Shown in pieces: positions 16,534 to 25,711 of a DNA stretch of 64,000 nt (its first letter is position 1; each line of letters starts with the position of its first letter). The notes under the pieces are model-generated. The model had not been told where the DNA came from and searched no databases. It worked only from the letters and a program-made list of their open reading frames with translations. The translations under genes were made by a program, and so were the position numbers. Origin of the DNA: Candidatus Woesearchaeota archaeon (lineage in GTDB: Archaea; Nanobdellota; Nanobdellia; Woesearchaeales; UBA9642); assembly GCA_003599145.1 (NCBI GenBank), contig QZIT01000005.1:253961-317960 (forward strand), read 5' to 3'.

Positions 16534-17280
16534 CTACTTTCCAAAAGAAACAGTACAGAGCAACGGATAGTGGTCTGACACTTCAAGGTCAAAAACTTTC
16601 ATGGCAACGTTCATATGCTTTCCGTTTTCGTGATACATGACATAATCCAGTTGTCTTGCAGGTATACGTGTTTTATTAAGCCTTTTATTGGCAAGCTTGT
16701 TTTTCTGGGCAACAGTCGTTATTGGCTTTGCATTAGGCAGTTTCAGATAATGATTGACTTTCTTGAGCTCGTCGTAGTGCATGTTAAAATCCCCCAGAAC
16801 CAACAAAGGGCGGGGAACAATAAAGCAATGGCGTTCAATGGCTGTAAACTGCTGCTTGGTTACCTGCTTATAGATGTTTTTGCTTCCCGGGTCTGATTGG
16901 TGCAGATGGGTATTGACAATATCCACTTGCTTCCCGTCATAGTCTACTTTAGTTACCATGAACCCTTTTTTTACCAGCCGTTCGTAAAGTTTATAGTGTT
17001 TTGTTGGCTTAAAGATATGCAATTTATTGGAAAGCACAGGCAACTTTGACAACGTTACCAATCCAGAGGCATTAAACAGCTTGTTTGGATTTGCTATTAC
17101 GGTATATCCCTGCATCATTTTTTTGAGTTTCTTCAAGGATGATTTTGGCCAGACTTCCTGAAGGGTAATAACTTCTGGCTCAAGGGCATGGATTAAATCA
17201 AGAATTTTTTTCAGCCTTTTTTTGTTTTGCGATGACAGATGCATAGGCATAAGCCAAGCGTTTAAGTTGAGTATTTTCAT
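16534..17280 (-). CDS. Endonuclease/exonuclease/phosphatase family hydrolase
   Basis: 248 residues with EEP-fold motifs in order: MKILNLNAW, LEPEVITLQEVW (metal-binding Glu), TLSKLPVL, VDIVNTHLHQ, LVLGDFNMH (Asp/Asn), LDYVMYH and SDHYPLLCTV (terminal Asp-His). All catalytic residues appear present. Substrates in this fold range from DNA to phospholipids, so the specific role is open. The ATG at 17280 is used; the frame three codons earlier would need TTG. Confidence 0.85.
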   Translation of the reverse strand: MKILNLNAWLMPMHLSSQNKKRLKKILDLIHALEPEVITLQEVWPKSSLKKLKKMMQGYTVIANPNKLFNASGLVTLSKLPVLSNKLHIFKPTKHYKLYERLVKKGFMVTKVDYDGKQVDIVNTHLHQSDPGSKNIYKQVTKQQFTAIERHCFIVPRPLLVLGDFNMHYDELKKVNHYLKLPNAKPITTVAQKNKLANKRLNKTRIPARQLDYVMYHENGKHMNVAMKVFDLEVSDHYPLLCTVSFGK

Positions 17281-17317
17281 AGAAAACAAGAAGAAAAGCT
17301 AGTTTATTAACGTATCG

Positions 17318-17920
17318 TTAAGGGAAGAAGTAAATTGTTTTATCAGTGATCAGCTTTCTATAATTTATCTCTGTTCTTGCACTGAAGCCCTCTTTTGCAA
17401 TAACGGAAACAAGAACCCTGTCTTCTTTTTCAATTGCTCTTGGAAGTTTAAAGCATATTCTAACAACTTCTCCTGCAACAATGGTGTCCGTATAGGTTGC
17501 TGCTCCTCTCAAATGCTGTGCACCATAGTTGTTGGCATACGTCGTATTATAGATAGAACCAGCTGAAGCATCGTTGATTGAGCAATTGATATTATTATTA
17601 TAGGTATATTCTCTGCTGTCATTGGACAAAGAAACAATAACCAGAGTGTCATTTATTTTTATTTCATCAGAGCCGTAGGGAAGCTTTATTTCCTCATAGA
17701 GATAGTCAACGTCGTTGTTGGTTGAGCCGTCTTCTCCGTAAATCTTAATGACATGAATGCCTGTTCCTATGTTCTTCTTGATAACCATGCCTGCAGAATG
17801 CGTTTCACTTTCTACAGACCTTACGACATCAAAGAAAACCATGAAAACCACAGCGGAAACGATAATCATTGAAGTAGTTAAAATGAGGGTGCTAATGCCC
17901 ATTTCACCTTTTTTTGTCAT
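17318..17920 (-). CDS. Archaellin-like (class III signal peptide) protein
   Basis: 200 residues. Class III signal peptide MTKKGEMGIS, with a likely FlaK/PibD-type cut after KKGE or KKGEM, followed by the hydrophobic filament helix TLILTTSMIIVSAVVFMVFF. The remainder is a beta-rich globular part with NDSREYTYNN glycosylation-like sequons. It is clearly paralogous to the protein at 45770 (shared YGEDxxTNNxxxYLYEEIK and PYGSDE). No other archaellum genes are near, so it could be a filament or pilus subunit. Confidence 0.8.
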   Translation of the reverse strand: MTKKGEMGISTLILTTSMIIVSAVVFMVFFDVVRSVESETHSAGMVIKKNIGTGIHVIKIYGEDGSTNNDVDYLYEEIKLPYGSDEIKINDTLVIVSLSNDSREYTYNNNINCSINDASAGSIYNTTYANNYGAQHLRGAATYTDTIVAGEVVRICFKLPRAIEKEDRVLVSVIAKEGFSARTEINYRKLITDKTIYFFP

Positions 17921-18063
17921 TAGGATAAGCCTCGTTTTGCTTTTTTGATATTCTTAGATGTACTTATTTATATACTTTTCGTTTTTTAGGCAACTAGTAT
18001 AGAAAAAAGGTAGTTAGTATAGGGTTTTAATTAACGAGTTTTGAATAAATTTATAGGAAGGAG

Positions 18064-18516
18064 TTATGCAATCCCAAACTGCTTATCCAAAGGCGGATGC
18101 GAAAAATACGCCAACACATCAAATGAAGGATCTTTAAGCTCAATCATTTCAAAATTTTTGCGAATAATTAAGCTAAACCCTTTTTGCGATAAATACTTTT
18201 TCTTGAATTCTTGATAAGAAACCGTAAAATCAGCATCTCCTAGTTCAGGCCTTGCTTTATCTGGTTTTCTGATTTTTAGCAACTGAAGTTTACCTGCAAC
18301 AGTATTAACAGGCTGAATTTGAAACAAAGGGCCTGTTGGCGTTTGCTCGATAATCTTCCCTTTTACCGCAGATACAAAATGCGTATATTGTGCATCATTC
18401 TGGCAAAAAACACAGGCATAATTAACACGAGCATTTTTTTCAGAAGTGTATGTATCCTTCAGAGAATTTGCTTTTTTTACAATGTCTTTTACCAATCGTT
18501 TGAGAGTTGCGTCCAT
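18064..18516 (-). CDS. Conserved hypothetical protein behind tRNA-Cys
   Basis: 150 residues from the ATG at 18516. The longer frame runs back through tRNA-Cys and tRNA-Arg and is rejected. Visible: basic N-terminal helix (MDATLKRLVKDIVKKANSL), a CVFC pair, and a mixed alpha/beta core with KLQLLKIRKPDKARPELGDADF and FEMIELKDPSFDVLAYFSHPPLDKQFGIA. That reads like a well-conserved archaeal domain, but I cannot name it. The ATG lies only 4 nt after the tRNA-Cys 3' end, so tRNA 3' processing would make its mRNA nearly leaderless. Confidence 0.75.
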   Translation of the reverse strand: MDATLKRLVKDIVKKANSLKDTYTSEKNARVNYACVFCQNDAQYTHFVSAVKGKIIEQTPTGPLFQIQPVNTVAGKLQLLKIRKPDKARPELGDADFTVSYQEFKKKYLSQKGFSLIIRKNFEMIELKDPSFDVLAYFSHPPLDKQFGIA

Positions 18517-18520
18517 AAAA

Positions 18521-18605
18521 AGCGGGGAGAGGGATTTGAACCCCCGCATGACCGCTTTCAACAAAACTACTGCAGGCGGTTGCCTTACCGCTTGGCTATC
18601 CCCGC
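18521..18605 (-). tRNA. tRNA-Cys (GCA) with a 13-nt intron
   Basis: Acceptor GCGGGGA/TCCCCGC, discriminator T as expected for tRNA-Cys, anticodon stem ACCGC/GCGGT, anticodon GCA, T-stem GGGGG/CCCTC. A 13-nt intron at 37/38 (18557-18569) has central helix CTGC/GTTG with one T-T mismatch. The mature tRNA is 72 nt. It has the same short-intron style as tRNA-Lys. Confidence 0.92.
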
Positions 18606-18671
18606 GTTTACCCTTGGTGAAATTGATGTTGTTAAAAAAGCTTTTGAAATTTTGTGGGTTTCTAAGAAAAA

Positions 18672-18746
18672 CGGGCCAGGTGGGATTTGAACCCACGACC
18701 TACAGCTTAGAAGGCTGTCGCCCTATCCAGGCTAGGCTACTGGCCC
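18672..18746 (-). tRNA. tRNA-Arg (TCT)
   Basis: Acceptor GGGCCAG/CTGGCCC, anticodon stem ACAGC/GCTGT with loop CTTCTAA (anticodon TCT), T-stem GTGGG/CCCAC, discriminator G. No intron; the only one of the six tRNAs here without one. It lies 66 nt upstream of tRNA-Cys. Confidence 0.95.
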
Positions 18747-18805
18747 ACGCTGTATGGATTTAGTCTAAGTTATTTAAAGTTAATGCTTTTAAAGAAATTC
18801 AAGTT

Positions 18806-21208
18806 TTACTCTATCTTTATTCTTACTCCTGCAATAACTTCCCTATCTCCAGAACCAAAAATAACTTCTTTTGCATTGCACACTGCCTTGATATCAGGCA
18901 AGAACTGCTCGATGTCTTTATCTACCTCAAGAGTTAATTTTTCAATTTCAGTCTTTAAAGACAGTTTATTTTCTGTTTTATACTTTCGCACTGCACTGAT
19001 AATTGCAGTCATGATATCCCCTGTTTTTTCCAAAGCTTCATCTGTTTTTCCTATTTCTGGCAATGGCGAAACATGAATGCTCTGCATTCCCTCTTTTTCC
19101 TTATAATAACGCTGATAGATGTCTTCTGTAATATGAGGAACAAAAGGAGCAAACAATTTAAGGATTGCCAGCAATACATGATACAGCGTGTATTTTGCAG
19201 AAGCAACAGCTTCTTCATCATAATTTTTGGGGTTATACAACCTATCTTTTACAATTTCCAGATAGTTATCGCAAAAGTTCCAGAAAAACTGCTCTGCTAT
19301 TTTTTTTGCTTCTCCTGTTTTATACTGAGAAAAATAATCATCATAGCTTTTCAGCATTTTGTTAAGCTTGCTCATCATCCATGCATCTACAGGAGTCAGA
19401 TGAGGTTTTTTTTCTGCATACTCCTGCAAGTTCATAATCACAAACTTTGAGGCATTCCACATTTTTGTTAAAAATCTTTTTCCTGCAACTAATTCTTTTT
19501 CCTGAAATGGCAAATCTTCTCCCCAGTTTGCAGTACTTACCCAATAACGCAGAGCATCAACATCATATTTTTTCAGCAAATCATCAGCCCAGACAGCATT
19601 GCCCTTGCTTTTATGCATGCCCTTTCCCTTGGGATCAAGAACATAGGTTCCTATGCCTACCTGCTTCCATGGAACTGATTTAAAATGCAGGTAGCTTTTC
19701 AAAATAGTGTAAAAAGCCCAGGTTCTGATAATATCATGACTCTGCGGCCTTAAATCCATAGGCGCAAGTTTTTTGTACAACGCTGGTTTTTCAAGCCATC
19801 GCGCTGCTATCTGCGGTGAAACAGAACTGGTCATCCAGGTGTCAAAAACATCCTGTTCAGGAATAAAAGTAGTATTTCCGCAGGAACATTTTTTTTCAGG
19901 CTTTGTTTCCAAAGGATCAACAGGCAAATCTTTTTTATCTGGAAAAACAGGGTTATGGCATTTTTCGCAATACCAAACAGGAATAGGAACGCCATAAAAT
20001 CGCTGTCTAGAAATGCACCAGTCCCATTGCAGATTCTTTGTCCAGTCATCAAATCTTACTTTATAAAAAGAAGGATACCACTCTATTTTTTCTGCTTGCT
20101 TTAATAAAGCATCTTTATACTGCAATGTTTTGATAAACCACTGCTTTGTTACCATAAATTCAACAGGCGTATTGCATCTCCAGCAGGTTCCAACAGTTTG
20201 ATGCAAAAATTCCTGCTTTACCAGCAATTGCTTTTCTTTCAACTCTTCTATAATAAGCTCTTTTGCTTCTGCTGTTTTTTTGCCTTGAAACTTGCCCGCA
20301 AGCTCATTCATCAATCCATCTGGAGTTATAGAAACTTTCAAAGGCAGTTTATACTGCTTCCACCATTCAATATCTGTTTTATCACCGAACGTGCAAATCA
20401 TGACAATGCCTGTTCCAAATTCCCTGTCAACTTTTTCATCAGCCATAATTGAAACTGTTTGATTAAACAAGGGAACAATTGCTTTTTTACCGATTAATTG
20501 TTTATATCGCTCATCTTCAGGATGGACAAAAATTCCTACACAAGAGGGCAATAATTCAGGTCTTGAAGTAGCAATGCAGATAGTTTCATCGCTGTTTTCC
20601 AAGGCAAAGTTGATGTAATTCAAGTTTGATGTTCTGTCAACATCCTCAATTTCTGCCTGCGCAAGCGCAGTGTGATGTTTCGTACACCAAATGGTTGGTT
20701 CCTCACTCCTATAACAATCATGCTTTTCAACCAAATCAAGAAATGATGTTTGCGCAACTTTTTGCGCTTCAGGGTCTATAGTTGTATAGAGCAAGCTCCA
20801 GTCATAGCTATGCCCTAATGTTTTAAAGACTCTATCAACATAATTTGCCTCAACTTTCCTGCTTTCCTCCAAACAAAGCTTTCGAAATTCAGCTCTTGAC
20901 AGCTGATTTTTGGTAATCTTGAATTTCTCTTCTACATATTTTTCTGTTGGCAATCCGTTATTGTCAAAGCAGGGAGCAAAATAGACATTAAAGCCCTTCA
21001 TTCGCTTATATCTGGCAATTATTTCAAACTGGGTATAATGCAATGCATGGCCTATATGCAAATGCCCTGAGGATGCATAAGGCGGAGGAACATCTATGGA
21101 AAAAACAGGTTTTTTGCTTTCTTCATTAAATGCATAGATATTGCTCTCTGCCCAAAACGCCTGCCACTGCTGCTCAACTTCTTTAGGATTATAAACCGGA
21201 AATTCCAT
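18806..21208 (-). CDS. valS: Valine--tRNA ligase
   Basis: Class I aminoacyl-tRNA synthetase, 800 residues. HIGH motif in SSGHLHIGHAL (residues about 46-56), the editing CP1 domain with TSRPELLPSCVG and the zinc-like CWRC...C elements, WCISRQRFYGVPIPVW, a variant KMSKS loop GMHKSKGN, and an anticodon-binding helical domain. The start MEFPVYNPKEVEQQWQ is typical of archaeal ValRS. Length is slightly short for the family (about 860-900). It stands upstream of tRNA-Arg on the same strand. Confidence 0.93.
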   Translation of the reverse strand: MEFPVYNPKEVEQQWQAFWAESNIYAFNEESKKPVFSIDVPPPYASSGHLHIGHALHYTQFEIIARYKRMKGFNVYFAPCFDNNGLPTEKYVEEKFKITKNQLSRAEFRKLCLEESRKVEANYVDRVFKTLGHSYDWSLLYTTIDPEAQKVAQTSFLDLVEKHDCYRSEEPTIWCTKHHTALAQAEIEDVDRTSNLNYINFALENSDETICIATSRPELLPSCVGIFVHPEDERYKQLIGKKAIVPLFNQTVSIMADEKVDREFGTGIVMICTFGDKTDIEWWKQYKLPLKVSITPDGLMNELAGKFQGKKTAEAKELIIEELKEKQLLVKQEFLHQTVGTCWRCNTPVEFMVTKQWFIKTLQYKDALLKQAEKIEWYPSFYKVRFDDWTKNLQWDWCISRQRFYGVPIPVWYCEKCHNPVFPDKKDLPVDPLETKPEKKCSCGNTTFIPEQDVFDTWMTSSVSPQIAARWLEKPALYKKLAPMDLRPQSHDIIRTWAFYTILKSYLHFKSVPWKQVGIGTYVLDPKGKGMHKSKGNAVWADDLLKKYDVDALRYWVSTANWGEDLPFQEKELVAGKRFLTKMWNASKFVIMNLQEYAEKKPHLTPVDAWMMSKLNKMLKSYDDYFSQYKTGEAKKIAEQFFWNFCDNYLEIVKDRLYNPKNYDEEAVASAKYTLYHVLLAILKLFAPFVPHITEDIYQRYYKEKEGMQSIHVSPLPEIGKTDEALEKTGDIMTAIISAVRKYKTENKLSLKTEIEKLTLEVDKDIEQFLPDIKAVCNAKEVIFGSGDREVIAGVRIKIE

Positions 21209-21248
21209 TTGCTGAAAGAACAGAGGATGGTTTTTAAAGTTTGTTTTT

Positions 21249-21989
21249 TTACGTTAAGAACGATTCAATAGCTCTTGCAGTATCCTTTGTGTGGGTAATC
21301 GGAAAAACATGATCTGTGTTTCCGCTAAGCGTTAAAACCTGAACATTACTTCCAAGTGCGTACAGCTCTGACATTCTGGTCAAGGGATTAGGAAAAAAGA
21401 AATCCTTCTCGCCTTCAACTATCAAGCAGGGCTGCTGAATTCTTCCTCTTAAATCTTCATAGGAATGCTCGCTCACCTCTCTTGTCAGTTTGGATAAAAG
21501 ACTCGGCTCAGCCAAGGCATTTTTGATATATCCAAAATCCCCATCCTGCAAGAGACGTCTAAGGCCCTGAAGAATTAAGCTGTATGATGAGCGTGAAGTG
21601 GGCAATAAAGGAGCTAAAGCGACAATTTTGTCAACGCTTTGCTGTGTTGCAAGCCTAATTGCCAATGCTCCTCCAAAAGAATGGCCTGCAAGGTAATCAA
21701 GCTCTGTTTCTATGCCTGACTGCTGAATAGCCTGATAGGCGAGTTCAACGTTTTCATTCACTGAACGAGGAGGATGAGCAAATCCAACGCTCTTTCCTGA
21801 CAACCCGTTAATTCCAAAAAAAGTAACATGATACTGATTCTCCAGCTCTGCAACAAACCTTTCAAAATGGCGTAGAGACAGCCCGAATCCAGGAAAAAAC
21901 GCAACACGTGGCTTGCCGTTTTCACTGCTCTGATAAAGAGGAATTGCGTTGCCTGAAACCAGCATATGTCTTTGATTCATTGTCTCCAT
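21249..21989 (-). CDS. Alpha/beta hydrolase
   Basis: 246 residues. Nucleophile elbow GHSFGGAL (Ser near residue 109), oxyanion-type PGFGLSLRHFERF, acid region VEGEKDFFFPNPL and catalytic His in GNTDHVFPIT. The full triad is visible. The closest general group is the small esterase/thioesterase or BioH-like hydrolases; substrate unknown. In-frame ATGs at 21989 and 21980 are both possible starts. Convergent with nothing; the vapBC pair starts divergently 150 nt away. Confidence 0.8.
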   Translation of the reverse strand: METMNQRHMLVSGNAIPLYQSSENGKPRVAFFPGFGLSLRHFERFVAELENQYHVTFFGINGLSGKSVGFAHPPRSVNENVELAYQAIQQSGIETELDYLAGHSFGGALAIRLATQQSVDKIVALAPLLPTSRSSYSLILQGLRRLLQDGDFGYIKNALAEPSLLSKLTREVSEHSYEDLRGRIQQPCLIVEGEKDFFFPNPLTRMSELYALGSNVQVLTLSGNTDHVFPITHTKDTARAIESFLT

Positions 21990-22138
21990 AGTACAAGAGT
22001 GATTCTCCTCTTTATAAACATTTCTATTTTTATCACTTATAAGTAGTATAAATTCTCATAATGCAGAACCATAAGCAGCAGGAAAAATAACAACATTTAA
22101 ATATAATTATCTTTTAATATAATTATACAGGTGATCCA

Positions 22139-22360
22139 ATGGAAATAGAATGTACAGTAAGAGACTGGGGAAACTCGCTGGGAATAACCATACCCAAAGA
22201 AATTGCCAGAAAAGCTCAAATCAAATCAGGAGAAAAGATAAAGATAGAGATAAAGAAACGCGAAGGACTTCAAGCAATCTATGGTATACTAAAAAAGAAA
22301 GGCGTGCATGTCGACGGACAAAAAATGAAAGATGAACTCAGAGAGGAATGGAATTGGTAA
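22139..22360 (+). CDS. vapB: VapB/MazE-type SpoVT-AbrB antitoxin
   Basis: 73 residues. N-terminal swapped-hairpin AbrB domain: CTVRDWGNSLGITIPKEIARKAQIKSGEKIKIEI. The C-terminal tail (GILKKKGVHVDGQKMKDELREEW) would wrap the toxin. It overlaps the PIN toxin gene by 13 nt, the usual antitoxin-first order. AT-rich promoter with CATTTAAATA near 22093-22102. Confidence 0.88.
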   Translation: MEIECTVRDWGNSLGITIPKEIARKAQIKSGEKIKIEIKKREGLQAIYGILKKKGVHVDGQKMKDELREEWNW

Positions 22361-22728
22361 GCATCTATTACTTTGATTCCTATGCACTCATAAAACTGCT
22401 CGAGGGCGCTGACAGCTATGACACCATGCAGCGTGCAGAAGTGGTAACGCATAAACTCAATCTTATGGAAGTCTGCTTTCAGCTGATTAAAAAGAAAATG
22501 CCCAAAAAAGATGTTATGCTTATTTATGAATACTTAAAGCAATACTCCTTTGAAGAAATAGACGACGAACTGCTGTTTGAAGCAATGTACTTGCGCATGC
22601 AAAATTACCATAAAAAACTTTCCTATGTCGATGCGCTAGGGTATGTCTTTGCCAAGAAAAATAACATAAAATTCTTAACAGGCGACAATGCATTTCAAGA
22701 CCTTCCCAATGTACAGTTTATCAAATAA
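22348..22728 (+). CDS. vapC: VapC-type PIN-domain toxin
   Basis: 126 residues. PIN-domain acidic residues: YYFDSYALIKLL (first Asp), then THKLNLMEVCFQL (Glu), LSYVDALGYVFAKK (Asp) and FLTGDNAF (Asp). Family members are Mg2+-dependent ribonucleases that cut tRNA or rRNA. It is paired with the AbrB-type antitoxin upstream through an overlapping start. The gene looks intact. Confidence 0.88.
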   Translation: MELVSIYYFDSYALIKLLEGADSYDTMQRAEVVTHKLNLMEVCFQLIKKKMPKKDVMLIYEYLKQYSFEEIDDELLFEAMYLRMQNYHKKLSYVDALGYVFAKKNNIKFLTGDNAFQDLPNVQFIK

Positions 22729-22768
22729 CAAAAATTTGCCTTTTAAACTTTAGCGGCGAATTTTTGGA

Positions 22769-22820
22769 ATTGAAAAGCACACCCAAGGTATGAGATATCG
22801 ACACCTGTGTGCCTTTCAAT
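22769..22820. repeat. 14-bp inverted repeat downstream of vapC
   Basis: ATTGAAAAGCACAC and GTGTGCCTTTCAAT, one mismatch, 24 nt apart. It lies between vapC and the promoter of the 22905 gene. It could act as a terminator hairpin or a dimer-binding site; no T-run follows directly. Confidence 0.45.
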
Positions 22821-22904
22821 AACTTTATAAACGGCCAATGGGTTCTGCACAAACTATATAAATAAGCGAGTTCATAAAATACGTTTTTAAGGAGGAAGAG
22901 AACA

Positions 22905-23504
22905 ATGAAAAATAGGATAAGCGGAATTAATCAACATATGTTTCATGCTACACAGCAGAGCTTGCGATTACCACAGGATAGATCTTCGATATTGTGGAGA
23001 AAGAGAGTTGCTCTAGCACATAAAGAAGGATTGCACAATCTCACGATTATGCACGGACACAGCAATGGGCATAACGGGCACTATGCTGCTGCAACACAAT
23101 TTGAAAATGCACTTCCAGAAACCGTAGTTGAATTAGAAGCCTACAGAACACAACACGGATTTCAAGGTATGAGCGTTGTACCCTATCACGGCATGGCAAT
23201 CTTAGTTCCCGATTATTTGCGAGCAGAATTAGCAGCCTATGATTTGCAGAATGCTGACCAGCTTGATGAATTAGACGACATAGGCTTAATCAAACTTGAG
23301 CCAGTAGGAGAATTTGTATTTCAAGCAAAACAAACTCCTGTCTATGACAGACCGCTTCAGATGCCAAGCCTTGAGAATCTGCTCTACGGAGAATATAGAG
23401 ATGCAAGTCCTGTTGTAAGAGACGGTACAGGAAAATTCGTCATGACTCCTTACGGACCTTCAAGTCACGATGGAGAACATGCTTTCGAACAGGCAACAAA
23501 ATAA
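22905..23504 (+). CDS. Hypothetical protein, His/Gly-rich centre
   Basis: 199 residues, no family recognised. Basic N-terminal third, a conspicuous MHGHSNGHNGHYAAA stretch near residue 49, a beta-rich middle (MSVVPYHGMAILVPDYLRAELAAY) and an acidic turn (ADQLDELDDIGLIKLEP). The His cluster could bind metal (inference). The start is secure: AAGGAGGAAG lies 8 nt upstream, an unusually strong ribosome-binding site here, and two TATA-like boxes (ACTTTATAAA, CTATATAAAT) precede it, suggesting high expression. Confidence 0.65.
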   Translation: MKNRISGINQHMFHATQQSLRLPQDRSSILWRKRVALAHKEGLHNLTIMHGHSNGHNGHYAAATQFENALPETVVELEAYRTQHGFQGMSVVPYHGMAILVPDYLRAELAAYDLQNADQLDELDDIGLIKLEPVGEFVFQAKQTPVYDRPLQMPSLENLLYGEYRDASPVVRDGTGKFVMTPYGPSSHDGEHAFEQATK

Positions 23505-23506
23505 AT

Positions 23507-24904
23507 TTATTTCTTTTTAATTTTTATTCCCTGAGGAGTATCGTCAAGGGAGTATCCCTTTTTCTCAATCATTGCGCGTAATTTATCTGCAAGGCTAAAG
23601 TCTTTTTCTTTCCTTGCCTGCTGTCTTTTTTCAACTAACTCCATAATCTCTTCAGGAACATCAATCTTTTCTTCCTCAATATTTTCCAAACTCAATCCAA
23701 AGACGTTATCAAAGTCAAAAGCAAGGGCAAGCTTTTCATCGCTGGATAAATCATCATCCTTTAAAACAGTCCATAAAACTGCAAGCGCCTGAGGAATGTT
23801 TACATCATCATTGATAGCTTCTAAAAATTGCTGTTTGTACTTATCATCTTCAGTAATATTCTTAGTTTTTGATGATGCATCTTCTTTTAATTCAATGATT
23901 TTTCTTTTTAATGCAGCAAAAGCATTTCTTGCTCCTTCAAGGCCTTCAATGTTAAACTGCAATTGTTTTCTATAGTGAGTATTAAGACATAAATATCTGA
24001 AATCCAGAGGATCAAAACCTTTTTCTTCCAATACGCTTATGGTTAAAATATTGCCTTCACTTTTAGCCATTTTTTCCTTATCCAAAACTAAAAATTCTCC
24101 GTGCAGCCAGTAATTCACCGATTTTTTTCCTGTTGCTCCTTCACTTTGGGCTATTTCATTGGTATGATGCACAGGGATATGGTCTATGCCCCCGCAATGC
24201 ATATCAAACTGCTCTCCTAAATATTTCATGCTCATAGCAGAGCATTCAATGTGCCATCCAGGATATCCTTTTCCCCATGGACTGTCCCATACCATGGCGT
24301 GGTTTTGAAATTTTGATTTAGTAAACCACAAAACAAAATCATGAGGATTTTTTTTATTTTCATCAACCGCAATTCTTGCTCCTGCTTTCAGCTCATCCTG
24401 CTGCAATTTTGCCAGTTTTCCGTAGTCTTTGAATTTCGTTATGTCATAATAGACATTGCCCTCTGCAACATACGTATAGCCATTTTTTTCAAGTTTCTGA
24501 ATAAGCGCTATCATTTCAGGAATGTGCTCTGTTGCCTTGCAGGTAATATCAGGATCCATAATATTAAGTTTTTTGGTGTCTTTGAAAAAAGCATCGGTAT
24601 AAAATTTTGCAATATCCCAAACAGAGCGTTGCTCTCTTCTGGCTGCTTTTTCCATTTTGTCTTCGCCTTCATCAGCATCGCTGGTTAAATGGCCAACATC
24701 AGTAACATTCATCACTTGTTTTACCTTCAACTTATTATAGAGCAGCATTCTTCGCAGTAAATCAGAAAAAATATAGGTTCGCAAATTGCCAATATGCGCA
24801 TAATAATAAACCGTTGGACCGCAGCAGTACATGCCGGCAGAGCCCTTATGCAAAGGACTAAAATTCTCCTTTTTCCTGCTTAACGTGTTATAGAGCTTAA
24901 TCAT
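23507..24904 (-). CDS. cysS: Cysteine--tRNA ligase
   Basis: Class I synthetase, 465 residues from the ATG at 24904. Zinc-site Cys in MYCCGPTVYYYAHIGNLRT with a HIGN-type first motif, TDVGHLTSDADEGEDKM, GWHIECSAMSMKYLG (zinc Cys), HHTNEIAQSEGATG (zinc His/Glu), and a KMSKS variant KMAKSEGN. The C-terminal tail KGYSLDDTPQGIKIK is typical of CysRS. The longer frame overlaps the upstream hydrolase gene and is not needed. Confidence 0.95.
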   Translation of the reverse strand: MIKLYNTLSRKKENFSPLHKGSAGMYCCGPTVYYYAHIGNLRTYIFSDLLRRMLLYNKLKVKQVMNVTDVGHLTSDADEGEDKMEKAARREQRSVWDIAKFYTDAFFKDTKKLNIMDPDITCKATEHIPEMIALIQKLEKNGYTYVAEGNVYYDITKFKDYGKLAKLQQDELKAGARIAVDENKKNPHDFVLWFTKSKFQNHAMVWDSPWGKGYPGWHIECSAMSMKYLGEQFDMHCGGIDHIPVHHTNEIAQSEGATGKKSVNYWLHGEFLVLDKEKMAKSEGNILTISVLEEKGFDPLDFRYLCLNTHYRKQLQFNIEGLEGARNAFAALKRKIIELKEDASSKTKNITEDDKYKQQFLEAINDDVNIPQALAVLWTVLKDDDLSSDEKLALAFDFDNVFGLSLENIEEEKIDVPEEIMELVEKRQQARKEKDFSLADKLRAMIEKKGYSLDDTPQGIKIKKK

Positions 24905-24929
24905 ACCAGCATAGAATAAGGATGCCTTT

Positions 24930-25691
24930 TTATGTTTTACGTATAAATGCAACAAGATGATTCATGTACTGCTTCCAGTGCTTTTTAAAAGAATGGGAGG
25001 CTCCTTTAATCAAAACAAGTTTTTTTGGCTTATGGGCAAAATCATAGAGCTCCAGAGGGTCTTTTGATGCAGGAACCGCTTCATCTGCTGTGCCATGCAT
25101 GATAAGCAAAGGTTTCTTGAACTTTTTTATTGCAGCAGGGATGTTCAAGGTAAAAAACTCATCATAGAATTTTTTGCTTAATTTTTTTCTATGATAGTAT
25201 CTTCTATCGCTTTTTAAGCGTGCATATCCCTTCATCCAGAAATCTCGTATTTGCCTGTCAGAAAAATCGTAGTGCACTGCTTCATCGAGCTTGCTGACTA
25301 CTCCGGTTAAAACAAGCTTTGCTATCCGTTTATCTTTCCAAGCATAAAGTGCACCGACAATGGCGCCAGTAGATTGGCCTATAAGGATAAGGCGTTTAAA
25401 CCGGTAATGCTTATAGAGATAATCTATCGCAAACTTTGTATCGCTAACCATGGCACTCATCAACATATCTTCAACATTTCCGTCGCTATACTGGCAATGG
25501 CTGTAGCTGAATCGCAACGTAAGAAAACCCGCTTTTTCTAAAGAAAACGCAATTCTTGTAGGTGCAGTTCCCTTGTAATGGGTTGGAAAGCCGTGAAGAA
25601 AAACAACAGCAGCGTCATATGTTTTTGGAATATGCACCATGCCTCTTAACGTCAATCCTTTTCCGTTCTTGAAGGAAACTTGTTTTTGCAT
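24930..25691 (-). CDS. Alpha/beta hydrolase (dienelactone-hydrolase/esterase-like)
   Basis: 253 residues from the ATG at 25691 (a GTG lies seven codons earlier). VFLHGFPTHYKG oxyanion region, GQSTGAIVGALY nucleophile elbow, HGTADEAVPASKD acid region and KGASHSFKKHW catalytic His. The GQSTG elbow and SYSHCQYSDG segment are like small acyl-ester or peptide hydrolases. Substrate unknown. It lies between cysS and the ThiF-like gene, all on the minus strand and closely spaced. Confidence 0.82.
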   Translation of the reverse strand: MQKQVSFKNGKGLTLRGMVHIPKTYDAAVVFLHGFPTHYKGTAPTRIAFSLEKAGFLTLRFSYSHCQYSDGNVEDMLMSAMVSDTKFAIDYLYKHYRFKRLILIGQSTGAIVGALYAWKDKRIAKLVLTGVVSKLDEAVHYDFSDRQIRDFWMKGYARLKSDRRYYHRKKLSKKFYDEFFTLNIPAAIKKFKKPLLIMHGTADEAVPASKDPLELYDFAHKPKKLVLIKGASHSFKKHWKQYMNHLVAFIRKT

Positions 25692-25711
25692 TGTACCATC
25701 AAAAAGGTTCA

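Noticed and set aside
18517-18696. N-terminal extension of the 18064 gene and plus-strand frames at 18319-18763
   Set aside because: They run through tRNA-Cys and tRNA-Arg; the residues are read-through of tRNA sequence.
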